Shown: one piece after another, positions 24,236 to 36,631 of the stretch
How the letters are laid out: each line of letters begins with the position of its first letter
Position numbering within the stretch: position 1 is the first letter of the stretch
Assembly: GCA_947579665.1 (NCBI GenBank)
Contig: OX388343.1
Span: 98,151,657-98,215,656, forward strand
DNA length: 64,000 nt
Origin: Sympetrum striolatum
Taxonomy: Eukaryota > Arthropoda > Insecta > Odonata > Libellulidae
Reading direction: 5' to 3'
Translations under genes and position numbers: made by a program
The notes under the pieces: generated by a model
Seen by the model: the letters and a program-made list of their open reading frames with translations, nothing else
Databases searched by the model: none
What the model was told of the DNA's origin: nothing

Positions 24236-25364
24236 GTATATAGATAGATAGATAGATAGGATACTAATTCACAGCCTAAACCACAAGCGTGATTTACTTG
24301 AAATTTTTACCACGTATTGGCCATAACGTGTAACCGCCAGAAAAAATGTGATTTTGAACCTCAGTGTCATGGGTTCGATTCCAGAGGGCCCCAAAGTCCC
24401 AATTTTTCCCGTTTAAATGCATTGCTTTGATTTTCAGGAATAAAAAAAAATACTTTCCGGATAGGTAATGAATCGAAACTCAAGGAGCCTATATATATGG
24501 TCATGATTTATCAAAAACATCAATGACTTTTACGGAAAATATCCTGAGTTCGATGCTAGGTCGATGCAAAAAACGGCCATTTGAAATACATTGAGGTAGA
24601 TTTTCATTATTTTTTTTTTTCATGCACTTATCGAAATGATAGGAAGTTCTCGCTTATATGGAAGATGTATATTAAGCATAGTTTTTTGAAAAAATTGAGA
24701 TAAGACCTTACTGTTCCTGGGTTCGATGCCAGAGCACATAAAAGTTTCTCTCATAAGGAATATAAGGGAAAAGTAGGACGTAATTTGAGGCAAATGCACC
24801 TAATATTTCTGCTTGAATTTTCAAACATGGTTAAAGGATGTGATCTTCTTTAATGCTGCATAGAAAGTATTACCAGAAAGACCCGGGTTCGAAGCCAGAT
24901 GGTAAATATATCCCCCATTTAAAATGCATTGAGTTAGTTTTCATTATTTATTTCGATGTATTAATCGAAATAATAGGAAAATCTTGCTTTGCTAGAAGAT
25001 GTATATTAAGACTCGGTTTAAGAAAAAAATTAGATATGACCATGCTGTACCAGGGTTCGATGCCAGAGCACATTAAAATTTCTCTCATAAGGAATATATG
25101 GGAAAAGTAGGACGTCCTTTGGGGCAATTGAAGCCAACATTTCTGCTTGAATTTTCACACATAGTTAGAGGTGGTGATTTTCTGTTGTACTGCATTGGAC
25201 GTATTACCAGAAAGACCTGGGTTCGATGCCAGACGATTAAATTGCAGCAAATTTTAAGAATATTTTCAACCTTTTTTTTTTTTTTAGGACCGTCCCAATA
25301 CAATGCCCAAATGAAATAAGTGTTGTCGATCTGCTTACAGTATGCAAGCTACATTTTACTCGTA
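24236..25364 (+). mobile_element. B-box tandem element, copy D
   Basis: Head to tail with copy C, separated by a terminal module (24196-24236). The order is a (GATA)n run, GGCCATAACGTG at about 24319, then B boxes at 24372-24382, 24547-24557, 24720-24730, 24886-24896, 25054-25064 and 25220-25230. A run of 14 T follows (about 25272-25285), then the end TTTTACTCGTA at 25364. Spacing of 166-175 bp is more regular than in the other copies. Modules 3 and 5 resemble each other, as do 4 and 6, suggesting a local two-module duplication. Confidence 0.75.
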
Positions 25365-25369
25365 AAGTA

Positions 25370-25690
25370 AATAGAGCAGGAATAGAATATGATAAGTAAT
25401 CTAGAACTGCACCATTAATAGAACCGAAATTTTAAATAGCACATGGAAATAAATCACTGAAACATTTAGTCCTTAAGATGTTAACACATTACCTTTTGAA
25501 TGAGATAAAGTATCAATAATACACAACGTTAAAAAGCTAAGTTGGCTGTTGACAAACACGATCACATGATATACTCTTTCAACTTTTTCAAATCAATAAT
25601 TGAATGATCGATTTCTACACTAAAGAACTACCTGACAAGTCCTGTTGGACTTAGGAAGAACTACATCGATAAAAAGATTAAATAAATTTC
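25370..25690. repeat. Uninterrupted copy of the repeat split by copy A
   Basis: Reverse complement joins the two flanks of copy A (9610-9771 and 10906-11045) without the element. It therefore looks like a paralogous empty site. Confidence 0.6.
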
Positions 25691-26285
25691 AAGGAAATTA
25701 ATTTCCTAAGTATTTTAATTTAGTAAAGCGATTTTTTATCAAAATAACTTATTTTGCACGAAATCCTTAAGTTAGACTATGAGAAAGAATACTCGTACCC
25801 AATAAAGACAATTACAAAATGAAATGATATTCAATAAAGATTTTTATCCCAGCAGCAGAATATAATTTTGGTTACAAAATTATGGGATTGGTGAATAAAT
25901 AAACGCAATTTCATGGTTAAACAAAAACCATCTCCAAGTCCAACATGCGATTATTGAAAGCTAGCTCACGCATTTTTCTGTAAAAATTAATCGTAAATTC
26001 ATGGCATAATTAAAGGTTACTTATTAGAATGGATGGAAACTTTCTAAGGTTTATACCTTCTGATGACAAAAATGTACATCCAACTTATGGCTATTGAGAA
26101 GAGGAAAAAGTTATAAATACATTTAACAATGCTATGATAGAAAATTGAAAACCTTGAACGAATAGGAGGCATTTAATGAATCGATAAACTATATACATGA
26201 ATTTAGCGCATGACGTTCAGAATTGCATGTTTGGATTCCCTCTCCAAGGACAGTCTTGGACGAAACAGTAGCTTATTCTGCTCGA
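25691..26285. other. AT-rich stretch, no recognised feature
   Basis: Nothing convincing seen. Confidence 0.4.
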
Positions 26286-26293
26286 CTTTAACC

Positions 26294-26525
26294 GTTCGAC
26301 TGGTGGTGCAGTGGGTCGAGGCACCTAGGTGCGACGCTGCTTGTATCAGGTTCGAATCCAGTCAGGAGCTACCACCGGGATTACAGGGCAGCCAAACCCA
26401 CCGGAGGTTCTTCACCAACCTAAATTCGTTTTTTGGTCTGAACTGGATTCGAACCCGTACATTTAGCGTTGCGGGAGCCTCAGACCCCGCGCTGCCCTCA
26501 AACCCGCTTAGCAGGCGGTCCAATC
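26294..26525 (+). mobile_element. tRNA-derived SINE with a second, inverted B box
   Basis: A box TGGTGCAGTGGG (26304-26315) matches the Pol III consensus at every position. B box GGTTCGAATCC (26349-26359) also matches fully. The body is GC-rich (ACCACCGGGATTACAGGGC, CACCGGAGGTTCTTCACC). About 90 bp downstream the inverted form ACTGGATTCGAACC appears, followed by another GC-rich half reading to GGCGG at about 26518. The layout suggests two tRNA-related halves facing each other. Confidence 0.75.
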
Positions 26526-26577
26526 ATTAATTCCTAACTTTATTTCTCGATTAATTTTTTTGCCACAAAAAATTCAA

Positions 26578-26770
26578 TTTCAATGCACTCAAATGGCAAC
26601 ATTTTAAAGAATGCACTGCTGAGTTCAAAGTTTAGCGATATGTTTTTTTAAATCCAGACAACCCGCTTACAAATGCTATTTTATTGTGAGTGGGTTGCCT
26701 GGATTTAAAAAATAACTTTTGCTGAATTTTGGGCTCAGCAGTGCATTTTTCAAAATGGAAACCCATTGAA
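26578..26770. repeat. Foldback element, ~85-bp arms
   Basis: ATGCACTGCTGAG (26611) pairs with CTCAGCAGTGCAT (26733). TTTTTTTAAATCCAG pairs with CTGGATTTAAAAAA around a centre near 26675. Outer parts TTTCAATG and CATTGAAA also pair. The arms are imperfect. A diverged single arm is visible at about 31690-31747 (AACCCGCCT, GATGCTATT, TTATTGTTG). Confidence 0.7.
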
Positions 26771-26779
26771 ATGCATCCT

Positions 26780-29740
26780 TCTGAAAGGTAAAACGCAAAA
26801 ATAAATTATTCCGATACATGTTGAATAATAAATGCATTACTCAACCTGCGCAATCTTGGAGGAAAATTAAACGCGCTTATACGGCTTCTGCGTGCATTAA
26901 ATAAACGCGTTTCACCTAGAATTACCAGCAAACTGAAATTACTTTTAAAGTTTTCGTTGAGGCGCGGAAAAAAATTATAAAAGGTTATATAATCTGAAAA
27001 AAGAAAATACATAACATATATTCAAAAATTTTACGATCTATCTACCGAAAGCAAGTGTACCGATGGCACTAGAGATTACAATCTTATGGAAAAGAGCCCT
27101 AAGGTAAAACTCAAAAAATAACCATTTCAATATGTTTATGCTTAAAAAATAAATTACTAAAACTGCGCAGTTTGTGAAAATCTATTAAAGTTTCTGTGTA
27201 AGTTAAATAAATGCGAATAACGTTTAAGTACCGGGGATGTGCGATTACTTTTCAAGTTGTCACCGAATCTCGTGGAATAAAAAAGCAAGGGAGATAAGTC
27301 TGAAGAGAATAGTTAAGACTGAAGTTTTGACGACCTATTTTTCCGAAATTGTATCCACCTAATTCGACAATCCTAATAATGTGAAAAGCTTCATTGGTGT
27401 TTACAAATAAAAATATGCAAAACTGTAGATCTTTAGAAAATTGAAAAAATAAAACTTTGGAACGCATTTTTCATTAGCAGTTATTATACCCTGTCATGAC
27501 TCTCTCTACCTGATAAATATTAGAGCTACAAATCTAATGTTAGCATCTCAACAACTGGTTTGTAGTCTTAAGACGTCTGTGGAAATTCCAGCGAATCGGA
27601 AAAGAGGATTGATTTGCAGGAAAGCAATAAGAAAAAATGACAAAAATGCAACACTTTTCTAAAGATGAAGACAGCAGTGACAGACATTATTAGTAAAACG
27701 AAACAACTAAAATTGTCGTGGTTATCCATGTGATGACTAGAACATACATCAACAGTTCTCAACTGAACACCAAGATATGTGAAGAGACCAATGGAATAGA
27801 TCCATCCTCAATAACCTAGAGGTAACATGGCATAGAGGAGTTCAGAATAGATACTGGAACAAGCTAGGGGAAGTCAATATCTAATGAAAGATTGAAAATG
27901 GCTAATGATGAATTGAAAACATATACTTCAGTTAATTATAATATGACTCAATATTTAACAGTCCCAAAAAAATAAAATGTCTTTCTCCAGGTAAAACAAT
28001 CTCATTGCTTTAAAAACTGACAGTAATTCATTTGTCGTATATTTTCAAGACAACCATTAAAGTTTCAGCCTTTTCATTGAACAATGGAGGGATGTAATCT
28101 AGTTGTGACATTCAAAACTATAGTATACGATAAGAAAGTTTAAAGGATGAACTTGATTGTGAAAAATAAGAGGCATCACATTACTCAACTATAAAAGCCT
28201 CACTAGTATTCCCCTGAAATAAGCGAGCGAATATGCAGGAGAACATTATGGAAGAGTACCAGTGTGGGTCTAAATGTATAAGGAGCACTAGTGATCATAT
28301 ATCCACAGTAAGGCAAACGATTCAGAAGTGATAGGAATACAACATAGATTTGTACATACTCATCATTAACTGTCACCAACATTTTGACTGTGTGAATGGA
28401 AATGACCAATTTATAAATTGAAAGGCTTAGTATTCAAAAAAACATATTTGACTTGTTCAATTTAAATTAAAGGAATCCAAATTTAATAATAAAGAGAGAT
28501 GCATGTAACCCAAAAAAGATCAGGAGAAACTCAGAAGATTTGAAAGGAAAATTAGAATCACTTGGGCAATATATTAAATACTAGAATCGCAAGGTTCTTT
28601 TAATCTCTGTAGCAGGCATGGTTGGAACATGGAAAAAGAGTGGATCGGAATCCCCCCTACAACAACTCAACAGCAATGAGGAAATTTTGAAGGCATCAAT
28701 TGTCAATGTGGCTATGTGACTGAACAAAGCGATAAACGCTATTATTGAATTCAAAAAATACAGGTGATATTCATGTTTTCATTTCACTTCACATTATATT
28801 TCAAGCAATCCTAAACATAGATTCATAACTGCCTTCCTAAGACCTTCGATATAAAAAGCTGGTATCAAACACTCCTGAAAAAATCAACCCCTTAATAAAA
28901 CTTATTCCTAAACTCTTATAGTTTAACCCTCCCATCATTACATACAAAGAAAGAGAAAAACACTTACATGGGAATTGTTGCCTCCTGAAAGCAATGGAAA
29001 AACAGCTATGGCTCTCCATTGTAGTATTCTTGATCCAACTCCAACCCCAGCTGACACTCAGAAAGCACAGAAATTGAAGCAGAGAAGCAGCTGTCACACT
29101 CATCAGAAACTGTATCTCGAAATTTTACAGAGAAAGGAATTGGGTTTCATGACGAAATTCTGAGAAAAGGCGAGACGATAAATTCAACAATTAGGCTATT
29201 CAACGGTTACTTAGTATATTCCATGTAATTGTATCATGAATTAAAAGCTATCAAAGTAGAAATGGAAGGATAAAACAGTAAGGGAGGTATTTTATCATAC
29301 ATCAAGGTTTCAATACGTTTAATAAAAGAAACTTGAACAATGAAAGAAGCAGCAGTCTAAGCAATGGTACACTCTACGAAGAGAACCTGATTTGTGGACA
29401 AAAGACAATCTTAAAGGCTCTCAAGTAAATATAAATACTTTCTATTTGCAAGATATATAATTTCAAATATTCACTAAAAGATTAAGTTCTTATAAACAAA
29501 ATTAAGACGGTCCCATCAGTGAAACGATTTTTCGCGAATATCTCACATAAAAAATACCCTTTAATGGTAAATAATACACATGAATGGTTAATGGTAATAC
29601 TTCTGTCGCAAAATAAACTGCAATAACTAAAAATAAGCAATAAAACTCACCTTAAGTCAAAGGCATCAACATAAACAGATTCTCTTCTGTTTGAATCACC
29701 GACTAATCGACTTGATTGGCATAGGGATCGATATATATAT
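26780..29740. other. AT-rich stretch, no gene recognised
   Basis: Short frames only, none with recognisable motifs or good splice context. Likely intergenic or degraded repeat. Confidence 0.45.
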
Positions 29741-29747
29741 ATATCGA

Positions 29748-32700
29748 TTTTAAGGCTGCTGTAGCGCCAGGGGGCGACAGTCCATAAGAAGGGAAGGAAG
29801 GGCACTTCTTCTGGTCGTACCGCCAGGGGCGCTGATAGTCGTTTGCTAGCGATACGGCTGCTACGCTTTTGTAAACATCACGTATTGTCGAAACTTTTAA
29901 ATTTATTTTAGGTTTGCAGAGGTATATCCGTTGTAGAGAAAATGAATAATTACAAGTTAAATATGTTCTTACGGGAAAAATTTATTAAAACATTTCATTA
30001 TACAAGAAGAAATACATTTTATAACATTATGAATTTTGCTAGATAATCGGTAATCACGAGAAATATTGCGATAGTCGTAAACATTTATCTCACTGTACTG
30101 TGCCTATAATTATCGAACACATAATTTATAAATATTCACACGTTTTAACAAATGTTGTACAATAAATTTAAAAGAGAAAATGCATACCTATCATAAAGGA
30201 ATTCGAGTGCAATGTCCACAATTCATTCATAAGTGTTCTACCTTTCGATTATAAAGTACAAAACAAGACAAGAAAAAACATAGGTATCCAATAATTCACT
30301 TTGGTGAATATAAATACGGTAGTTTTCTAGTTTCGCGGTGTTTGGGAGAAATTCTATAAACTAGAAAATTACCATAAATACTGATAGCTCCCCTATTTAG
30401 ATACTGGCTTTTCTACAAGTATGGTTAAAAAGGGTTCATAGCGTAAAGCAATCTATTTTTTAATTGATACTTGATGGAATAAGTACATAAATGCAAATGC
30501 TTTTAACAATTAAAATAATCTCAAGTTCACGATTATTATTTTTAAGTAGAAATCACAGTCAACAAGCATAAGTTTTCCTTTCAAAGAATAATTAAAATGA
30601 AAAACCGTCATATGAATCTTTTTCAATTGAAGATGCAGAGCAAAAGGTGAGTTTTCTTCCGTATTTCCATCACAGGATTTATTTTTAGTGTAATGAAGGT
30701 TACTGAATGAACTTCCACAAATAAATGTGAAATCTTTGTTGATCATTTTAATGTAGGCTCAGTTTAGTTAAAGCAGATTGATTAAAAATAACGACTTTCA
30801 ATGAGAATATTGAGAAGATTTGCTGTTAAATCCAAATATTCCAATATCTATGAGAGATAATAAATGCTAAACCAGCGGGAAATGATGTTAATGCTTTATG
30901 ATTATATTTGTGACCTCATTACAATGTTTTTGCATCCAAACTTGAGAAACACTATTCTACAGTTTCGATAAGAATTATTTTGACAGAGGCTCATTGACTT
31001 AAAAGGAATTTCGTTTCGTTTCAAATAACCAAGTAAATAAATAGATGATGAAATTCATACACATGAAGGAAAAACCTACTATGGTGATTCAAAAAGATAC
31101 TAAAATACATTAAAGTGTCCATTTCCATTTGTGTACATTTAGAAGAAAACAGTGGCACATTAAAAGGAAAGCTCACTCATTGATCTACTAGATTTCAAAT
31201 ATAAATTCAACTTAGATAAGAATTAATAGAAAACCAATTTTTCAACTAATGAGTATACTAAAAAAGAAACCAAAAGCCACATCACTCTTTTCAATGAAAG
31301 AACGTCTACTAGATTAAATCATTAGCTGTTTATAGCAATATATATAGCAATTTATGATCATCACTACTTGAATATATAGCAATAGGACACTATTAATCTG
31401 GTTACTTGGAAATAAACTTACTACAGACATTCTGGCATCACAAATATCTTCACTGGACCACTAAATCCACCACACAATGAAAAGGTAAAATCCCACAGAG
31501 AGGTAGCTGACCACAACAGGTATCACGGCACAAAGTAAGCTTGATGCTTTAAACTAAGCACCAAAATGTGATAGAACTTCGCATAAAACCAGTAAACACA
31601 AGCTCTAAGTGTAACTAAAAATCTTAATTATTCTGTTTTGCATCTTGAATCACTAAAGAATGCTTTACTGCCTCCCTTGGACGTTAAAAAGGTCTGCTGT
31701 TGAGTTTGGATAACCCGCCTCTTAGGATGCTATTACACTTTATTGTTGCACTAATCTTATATTTTAGTCCTTAAATGTAACAGCTGGGATCGATATACCA
31801 TCATTATCTTTGAGATTTACACAACGTAAAGACAAACTTTACATCACAAATATGAATTTTTACCTTTTTAAGGGAAATATTCTACACAATTCCGGAAGTT
31901 TGCAACCTATAACTCCTCTGCATTCCTAACACAAGAATCCTACATCTTTATATTCTGCTACGATATTGAGTGCCTGTAAGATAACATTTTAACATATAAA
32001 TAAAACTAGCAGGAATCTAACTTCAGATAGGTTATTCAAAATTCACTTTAACGGCATTATTTTATTCACTTGTATTCACAATGATAAAACAGCGTGTATA
32101 TCACTATTATGGCATATTCAATGTCAATTTTCGTTTAGCAATAATAGCGTAACTTCAAGATGACAAATTTTAATACAATTTCACTATCTTATCAACTAGA
32201 TAGAACACTGTTAGCAAAAGGTCATACACTTATCAACGGTACATCATTAATTTACCTACTTTTGCTGTCCGCAAGGAAATGAGAAATATTTAATCTCAAG
32301 CTCATCGAAGAATAATCAGCATCTCTTTGAGATTCAAATTCTTCGCAAATATACTTTATTTAGCGATTAACGATTGCAAGCCAAATTTTGAGTAGAGCAA
32401 CTTCTTAAGCTGGTAATCTGGCTCCGAGTCTTTTGAATTTTTGAACCATTCTAACTCCTCATTCGTGGATTTGTAGAGAGAAAGTTTTTGTAAATCATGT
32501 AAACATTACCATATAATAATAATCATATAAGGTCAAGGTGTCCTCTGACATCATATTGTAGTTATTAAGGTTTTACTAATAAAGAATTATTTTATATTAA
32601 CTTCATATTTACTCTCCCCTTAGCCCACTGTAGTAAAAGTAGCGACGCGCGAACACACACCCAGAACTACTCTCTGAGAAAACAAATGACAGCGTGTCAT

Positions 32701-34676
32701 ACCCCTGCTGTAGCGCTTGAGGATTTCCGATTTTAACGGTCGCACCCTAAAGCATACGAAGTGGTGAATTTCAGAACTAACGAAGAGGTGGGGAAGAACA
32801 TTCGCCTATTTCGCTGTTGGCACTCACTGGCCACTGAGTCGAACCTCTCTTTAGGTGGGGCGGTTCGTTTTGGTTTCGCTTCTTCACTTATTGCAGTTCC
32901 CAGAAATTGATATAATGTTAGGCATCGAGTTACCGCCACCGCTCATTCGTAGATCAGAATGCAGTCTCACTTTGATTTAGAAATTTTGAAGAGATTCCCA
33001 GCATTGTCCGCTCGACTTTGATCAATCCCGCATTCGATTCCCTGCACGTAATGATATCCGATGGAAGAATTTTTAGAAGAAGAGATTTATTTTCTCTGAA
33101 TAAATATCTGCTTTTGAATCTAAGAATAAATTATCGTTGAATTATTCTACCTTTCTGTAATTCTGTATGCACTGTATGATTATTCTTCTAAATAAAAGTT
33201 TCGTAATAATTAGGCTTGCGAGTAGAAGTAATTATTTTTAATAATTACTTCTAATACAATATAATTACTTTTAATACAATAATTTATAAAAATACATTAT
33301 GTATGTTGTTTGAAAAGGAACTTGATATCGAAAATTCGTCGACCTTCTGGGACATACGCAAATGTCTCATAATGTTCCTTATCGATCTCTGATACTACTG
33401 TTTCACCCTTAGACATTCTATGTTCCTCATTTCCCAGATTCTCACACAGTGATAATGTGGAGTGTACCTGAATGCTAAACCAAACAAAAGTTATTTGAAA
33501 TCCCATAACAAATATCACTGCAGTCCTTCGGCATTCGATTGATGACAGCCCCCTGAAGGAAGGCCTGTTAATAAACGCCAAGTTTTCAGAAAAATATCAC
33601 GTTTTCTCGGAAGAAAAGTTTCATATTTTACGGAACATTGTATAGTCATAAGAAAAAGCATAATTACAAACATTATACGAAAAAAGAACTTGTCTAGTAA
33701 AAAGATATTGTACCTAGAGGACATTCTTTGCGAGGAATGATCCGTATCTTGAGGTTCATGGGAGAAATAATCATCAGTTCTCGATGAACACCCTTCGTCA
33801 CGAGGAGTGCCTAAGCAGATTGCTCACAGAGAATAGCTTTCCTAATTTTGAGAAATCATGTGTGAAACCTTGGTATTAAAAAAATATCAATCGGCATAGA
33901 AATGTATTATGACCAACTTAAATTTTTCATTTACAGTAATTAACTAAGAGAGGAAGATATTTAACTTAACAATATCAAATTTTTGCTTTATTACAACTTA
34001 TTACACATTCTGTCAAAGACCTGTTCATTCTCCATTCTTTCAGGTTCTTCCCTTTATTTTTTTTGCACTTGGTCGAAGATGTCCACTTATCGTATATCTA
34101 GGCATGGTCACTCACAAAGGCGGCAATATTTTGTAATCAACTCCTCCCTCTGCAATGCAAGTAATCCCTACGCCCGGCTGCGATAAAATATAAGAGCAGG
34201 GTAACCACCATGATCGCTTTTATTCAGTCGTCTCGTGGAAAATCTCCCCTCCAAGTCCCTTCCCCTACTTCCCGGCCGTTTAGAGGGCGCGCGATCTGCT
34301 AACTAGAGAGGCGAAAACAGAGGTGTTTTATTCCCCAGTTTACAGCCGATTTTGATCTATGACCCCCTTATATTTTTACACATTCCTTAAGAACAAGGTC
34401 TGAAGATGTGCTTATAGCTTTTAATTTTTCGAATATGCTTAAAATAAGCGAGTAAATTTAGCTGAAAAAGTAGCTATTTTTAATGAAATCAAACGCCATT
34501 GGAAGGATTTCTATGACTTAACTTTAAATTTAAAAACCTAGCAACACATCTTCAATCTTTTTTCTTGCGATTGCTGAAAACTGCAAATCTCTGCGATGAA
34601 ATTCAACGTCTTAAAAACGGGGAATATAACAGGCTTGAATCGTCCGTTTCGGACGAGCGCTACAGCAGCCTTAAAA
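29748..34676. mobile_element. 4.9-kb segment with a perfect 20-bp TTAA-containing terminal inverted repeat
   Basis: TTTTAAGGCTGCTGTAGCGC at 29748-29767 has an exact reverse complement at 34657-34676. Each arm contains TTAA directly outside GGCTGCTG, which would suit a TTAA-targeting element. No transposase was recognised inside. Internal frames near 32733-32939, 33297-33581 and 33515-33724 (minus) show no known motif. A third internal CTGCTGTAGCGC occurs at 32705-32716. It may be a large non-autonomous transposon or two separate copies of a small one. Confidence 0.4.
29765..29835 (+). promoter_or_regulatory. Two CTCF-like motifs
   Basis: CGCCAGGGGGCG (29765-29776) and CGCCAGGGGCGCTGA (29821-29835) resemble the CTCF core AGGGGGCGCT, in the same orientation and about 55 bp apart in otherwise AT-rich DNA. 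The first overlaps the terminal repeat. Motif resemblance only. Confidence 0.25.
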
Positions 34677-35240
34677 GGGAATTTAAAAATCAATAAAAAC
34701 CGACACGTAATCATTTTGTAATTTGAGACAAAAATTTAACAATCGAATAAAACTAAGTGAGAAAATTAATTTAACTGAGGTGAAAATAGTAATTATTATT
34801 TATCCGTTGTAAGTGTAAGATCTCCAAAATCAATGAATATTAAAAGGTACCTGCAAAATTAAAAATATTGAGATACAATGGTTTTAAAAAAACAGTCAAG
34901 TTATTTTTTTGTGTAACTGATTAATCCTACCGCCATCTATTACATACCTAATTATATAAATAATCCTACACAATTTAAAATTAAATACCTGCTTTAATGC
35001 TCTTGGTTTCTTCCTCAGTATACTGGTAATAAATCAATCTTTAACAAATACCCATGCAACAGATGCGGTGATTCTATTCGGAATGCCTTCAACTCCTGAA
35101 AAAAGTGCTAGATGTTCACCAATTAGAACTTCTTGCTCAGAGGGATGCACCTTTCAAATAAAAAGAGAATATAGGATTTCAGGAATTGATAAAGGATATA
35201 ATATGACTAAAATAGAATATTCGCTCAGATATCTCATTAT
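34677..35240. other. Sequence downstream of the P-like transposase relic
   Basis: May be the decayed remainder of the transposase 3' region, but no P-transposase motifs are readable. Confidence 0.3.
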
Positions 35241-35702
35241 CTATGTAAGGATGCCTACAGCCATCGCTACAAGCACCTCCTTAGCAACAGGCATACTGTC
35301 ATTATTAAAATTATGCCCATAGTTCACGTAGCCATGATACCTTTGGCCATCCCACTCCACATGTTGCCTTATGGCCATCTCGTCAATAACAATATTAACA
35401 AAAATTGGATATGTACTACTTTCCACCCTGCTTTTCAAAGTATCGATGGCCTCCAAGGTTATACCTGGATTCCCATCAACACTACCATACCACTTAGATA
35501 TGGTCCTTGGGTGAGGCAAGCACATATTAAAATGATTATAGCGATAAGCCTTAGGAGAATAAAAATGCAAGGTTAAGGCAAATGCTCTCAATTCAGGCTC
35601 ATACCTTTGCTGAAGTGCCCTTTCCTCTCCACTTGATGTAAGTCTCTGCATTCAAAATCTAGAAGAGCCTGGAATGTTCTTCAAGATGCCAAGGCTACCC
35701 TC

Positions 35703-36054
35703 ATCCATCAAATTCTTCTTTTACAGGTTGCCAACAAGATAGGCCAATTTCTTGTTCCAATTGGCCATGTCTCCTCTTTGTTTGCTGCAACACCTTGATT
35801 TTCCTCCTTACACCCTCGTATAACTTTGTCATCCTCTCCAGTTCCATTCGAAGTTGAACGACTTTCTTGCAGCAGTCAACCCCATGACAAAAGATAACAG
35901 GCTTAACTGGCTCAATTACAAAGGTGTCATTCTCATGTTGCTTGGGTGAAGCTGGGGAACAGATGAGAGTTTCTTCCTCCACCAACTTTCTTTTATTTTG
36001 ACCTTCAGCCTCCTCCGCCCTCCTTTTAGTAGGACCCTGTCTCTTAGATACTTT
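35703..36054 (-). pseudogene. Exon 3 part: basic region, coiled coil, then frameshift
   Basis: Acceptor CTTTTCTTCCAG. Frame KVSKRQGPTKRRAEEAEGQN looks like a nuclear-localisation region. It then reads VDCCKKVVQLRMELERM and KIKVLQQTKRR before TGA at 35701-35703. Shifting one frame resumes the expected protein. Confidence 0.75.
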
Positions 36055-36432
36055 CTGGAAGAAAAGCAGTCATGAAATACAGGTGGAAAGACAGAATAAT
36101 GGAAAACATTCTTCAGTAACATTACAAGTCATTCAAACACTCAGTCACAAATTCTTAGTAACCGGATGACAAAACTGGCAGGCAAAATCCCTAAAAGTAA
36201 TCAAATGATTTCCTCTTTAATAATTTAGTAAGTAATTGGCAATGTGGCTAAATATGTCATTTTGTCTGCAATTTAAATCTGCCTACAACAAGAGTTAAGT
36301 TCAATCACTCAAACTTTTAATGATTAAGGGAAACAGCTAAAATAAAGATATTCATGAGGTCAGTTTACAATACCATTTAATTTGGTAATGCAACTATCAT
36401 TTCACTCCCAAAAATTCTTCCTTGCTACCCAC

Positions 36433-36631
36433 CGGAGATAGGTATGATGGAAATGATGCAAAAATTGATGGCACAACACCATCCCGCAAGCGCACATAAC
36501 ACAGTGATGTCCTATCAAAGTCATCAGCACGGAAATGCTCGGAGCATAAAACACTGGCCTTGCCTGGGGACCAATCCTTCCTCCTCACTGCTTTAACCCA
36601 AGCCGCCTTCTGTGCCTCATCCTTAGGAAAA
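36433..36631 (-). CDS. Exon 2 of the P-like gene: THAP core
   Basis: Acceptor TTTGTTTTCCAG, then FPKDEAQKAAWVKAVRRKDW and LCSEHF, with the C-x2-H pair and the closing VPSIF. Donor CCG|GTGGGT is in phase 0, matching the phase-0 start of exon 3. Intron 1 is 1.74 kb and intron 2 is 378 bp. Confidence 0.85.

Noticed and set aside
33297..33724. Two overlapping minus-strand frames (69 and 94 codons) as a possible receptor or transposase
   Set aside because: Some protein-like stretches, but no motif I can name and no consistent frame.
34189..34315. TATA box plus TCAGT initiator driving a 30-codon frame
   Set aside because: TATA to initiator spacing is about 37 bp, longer than usual, and the frame has no support.
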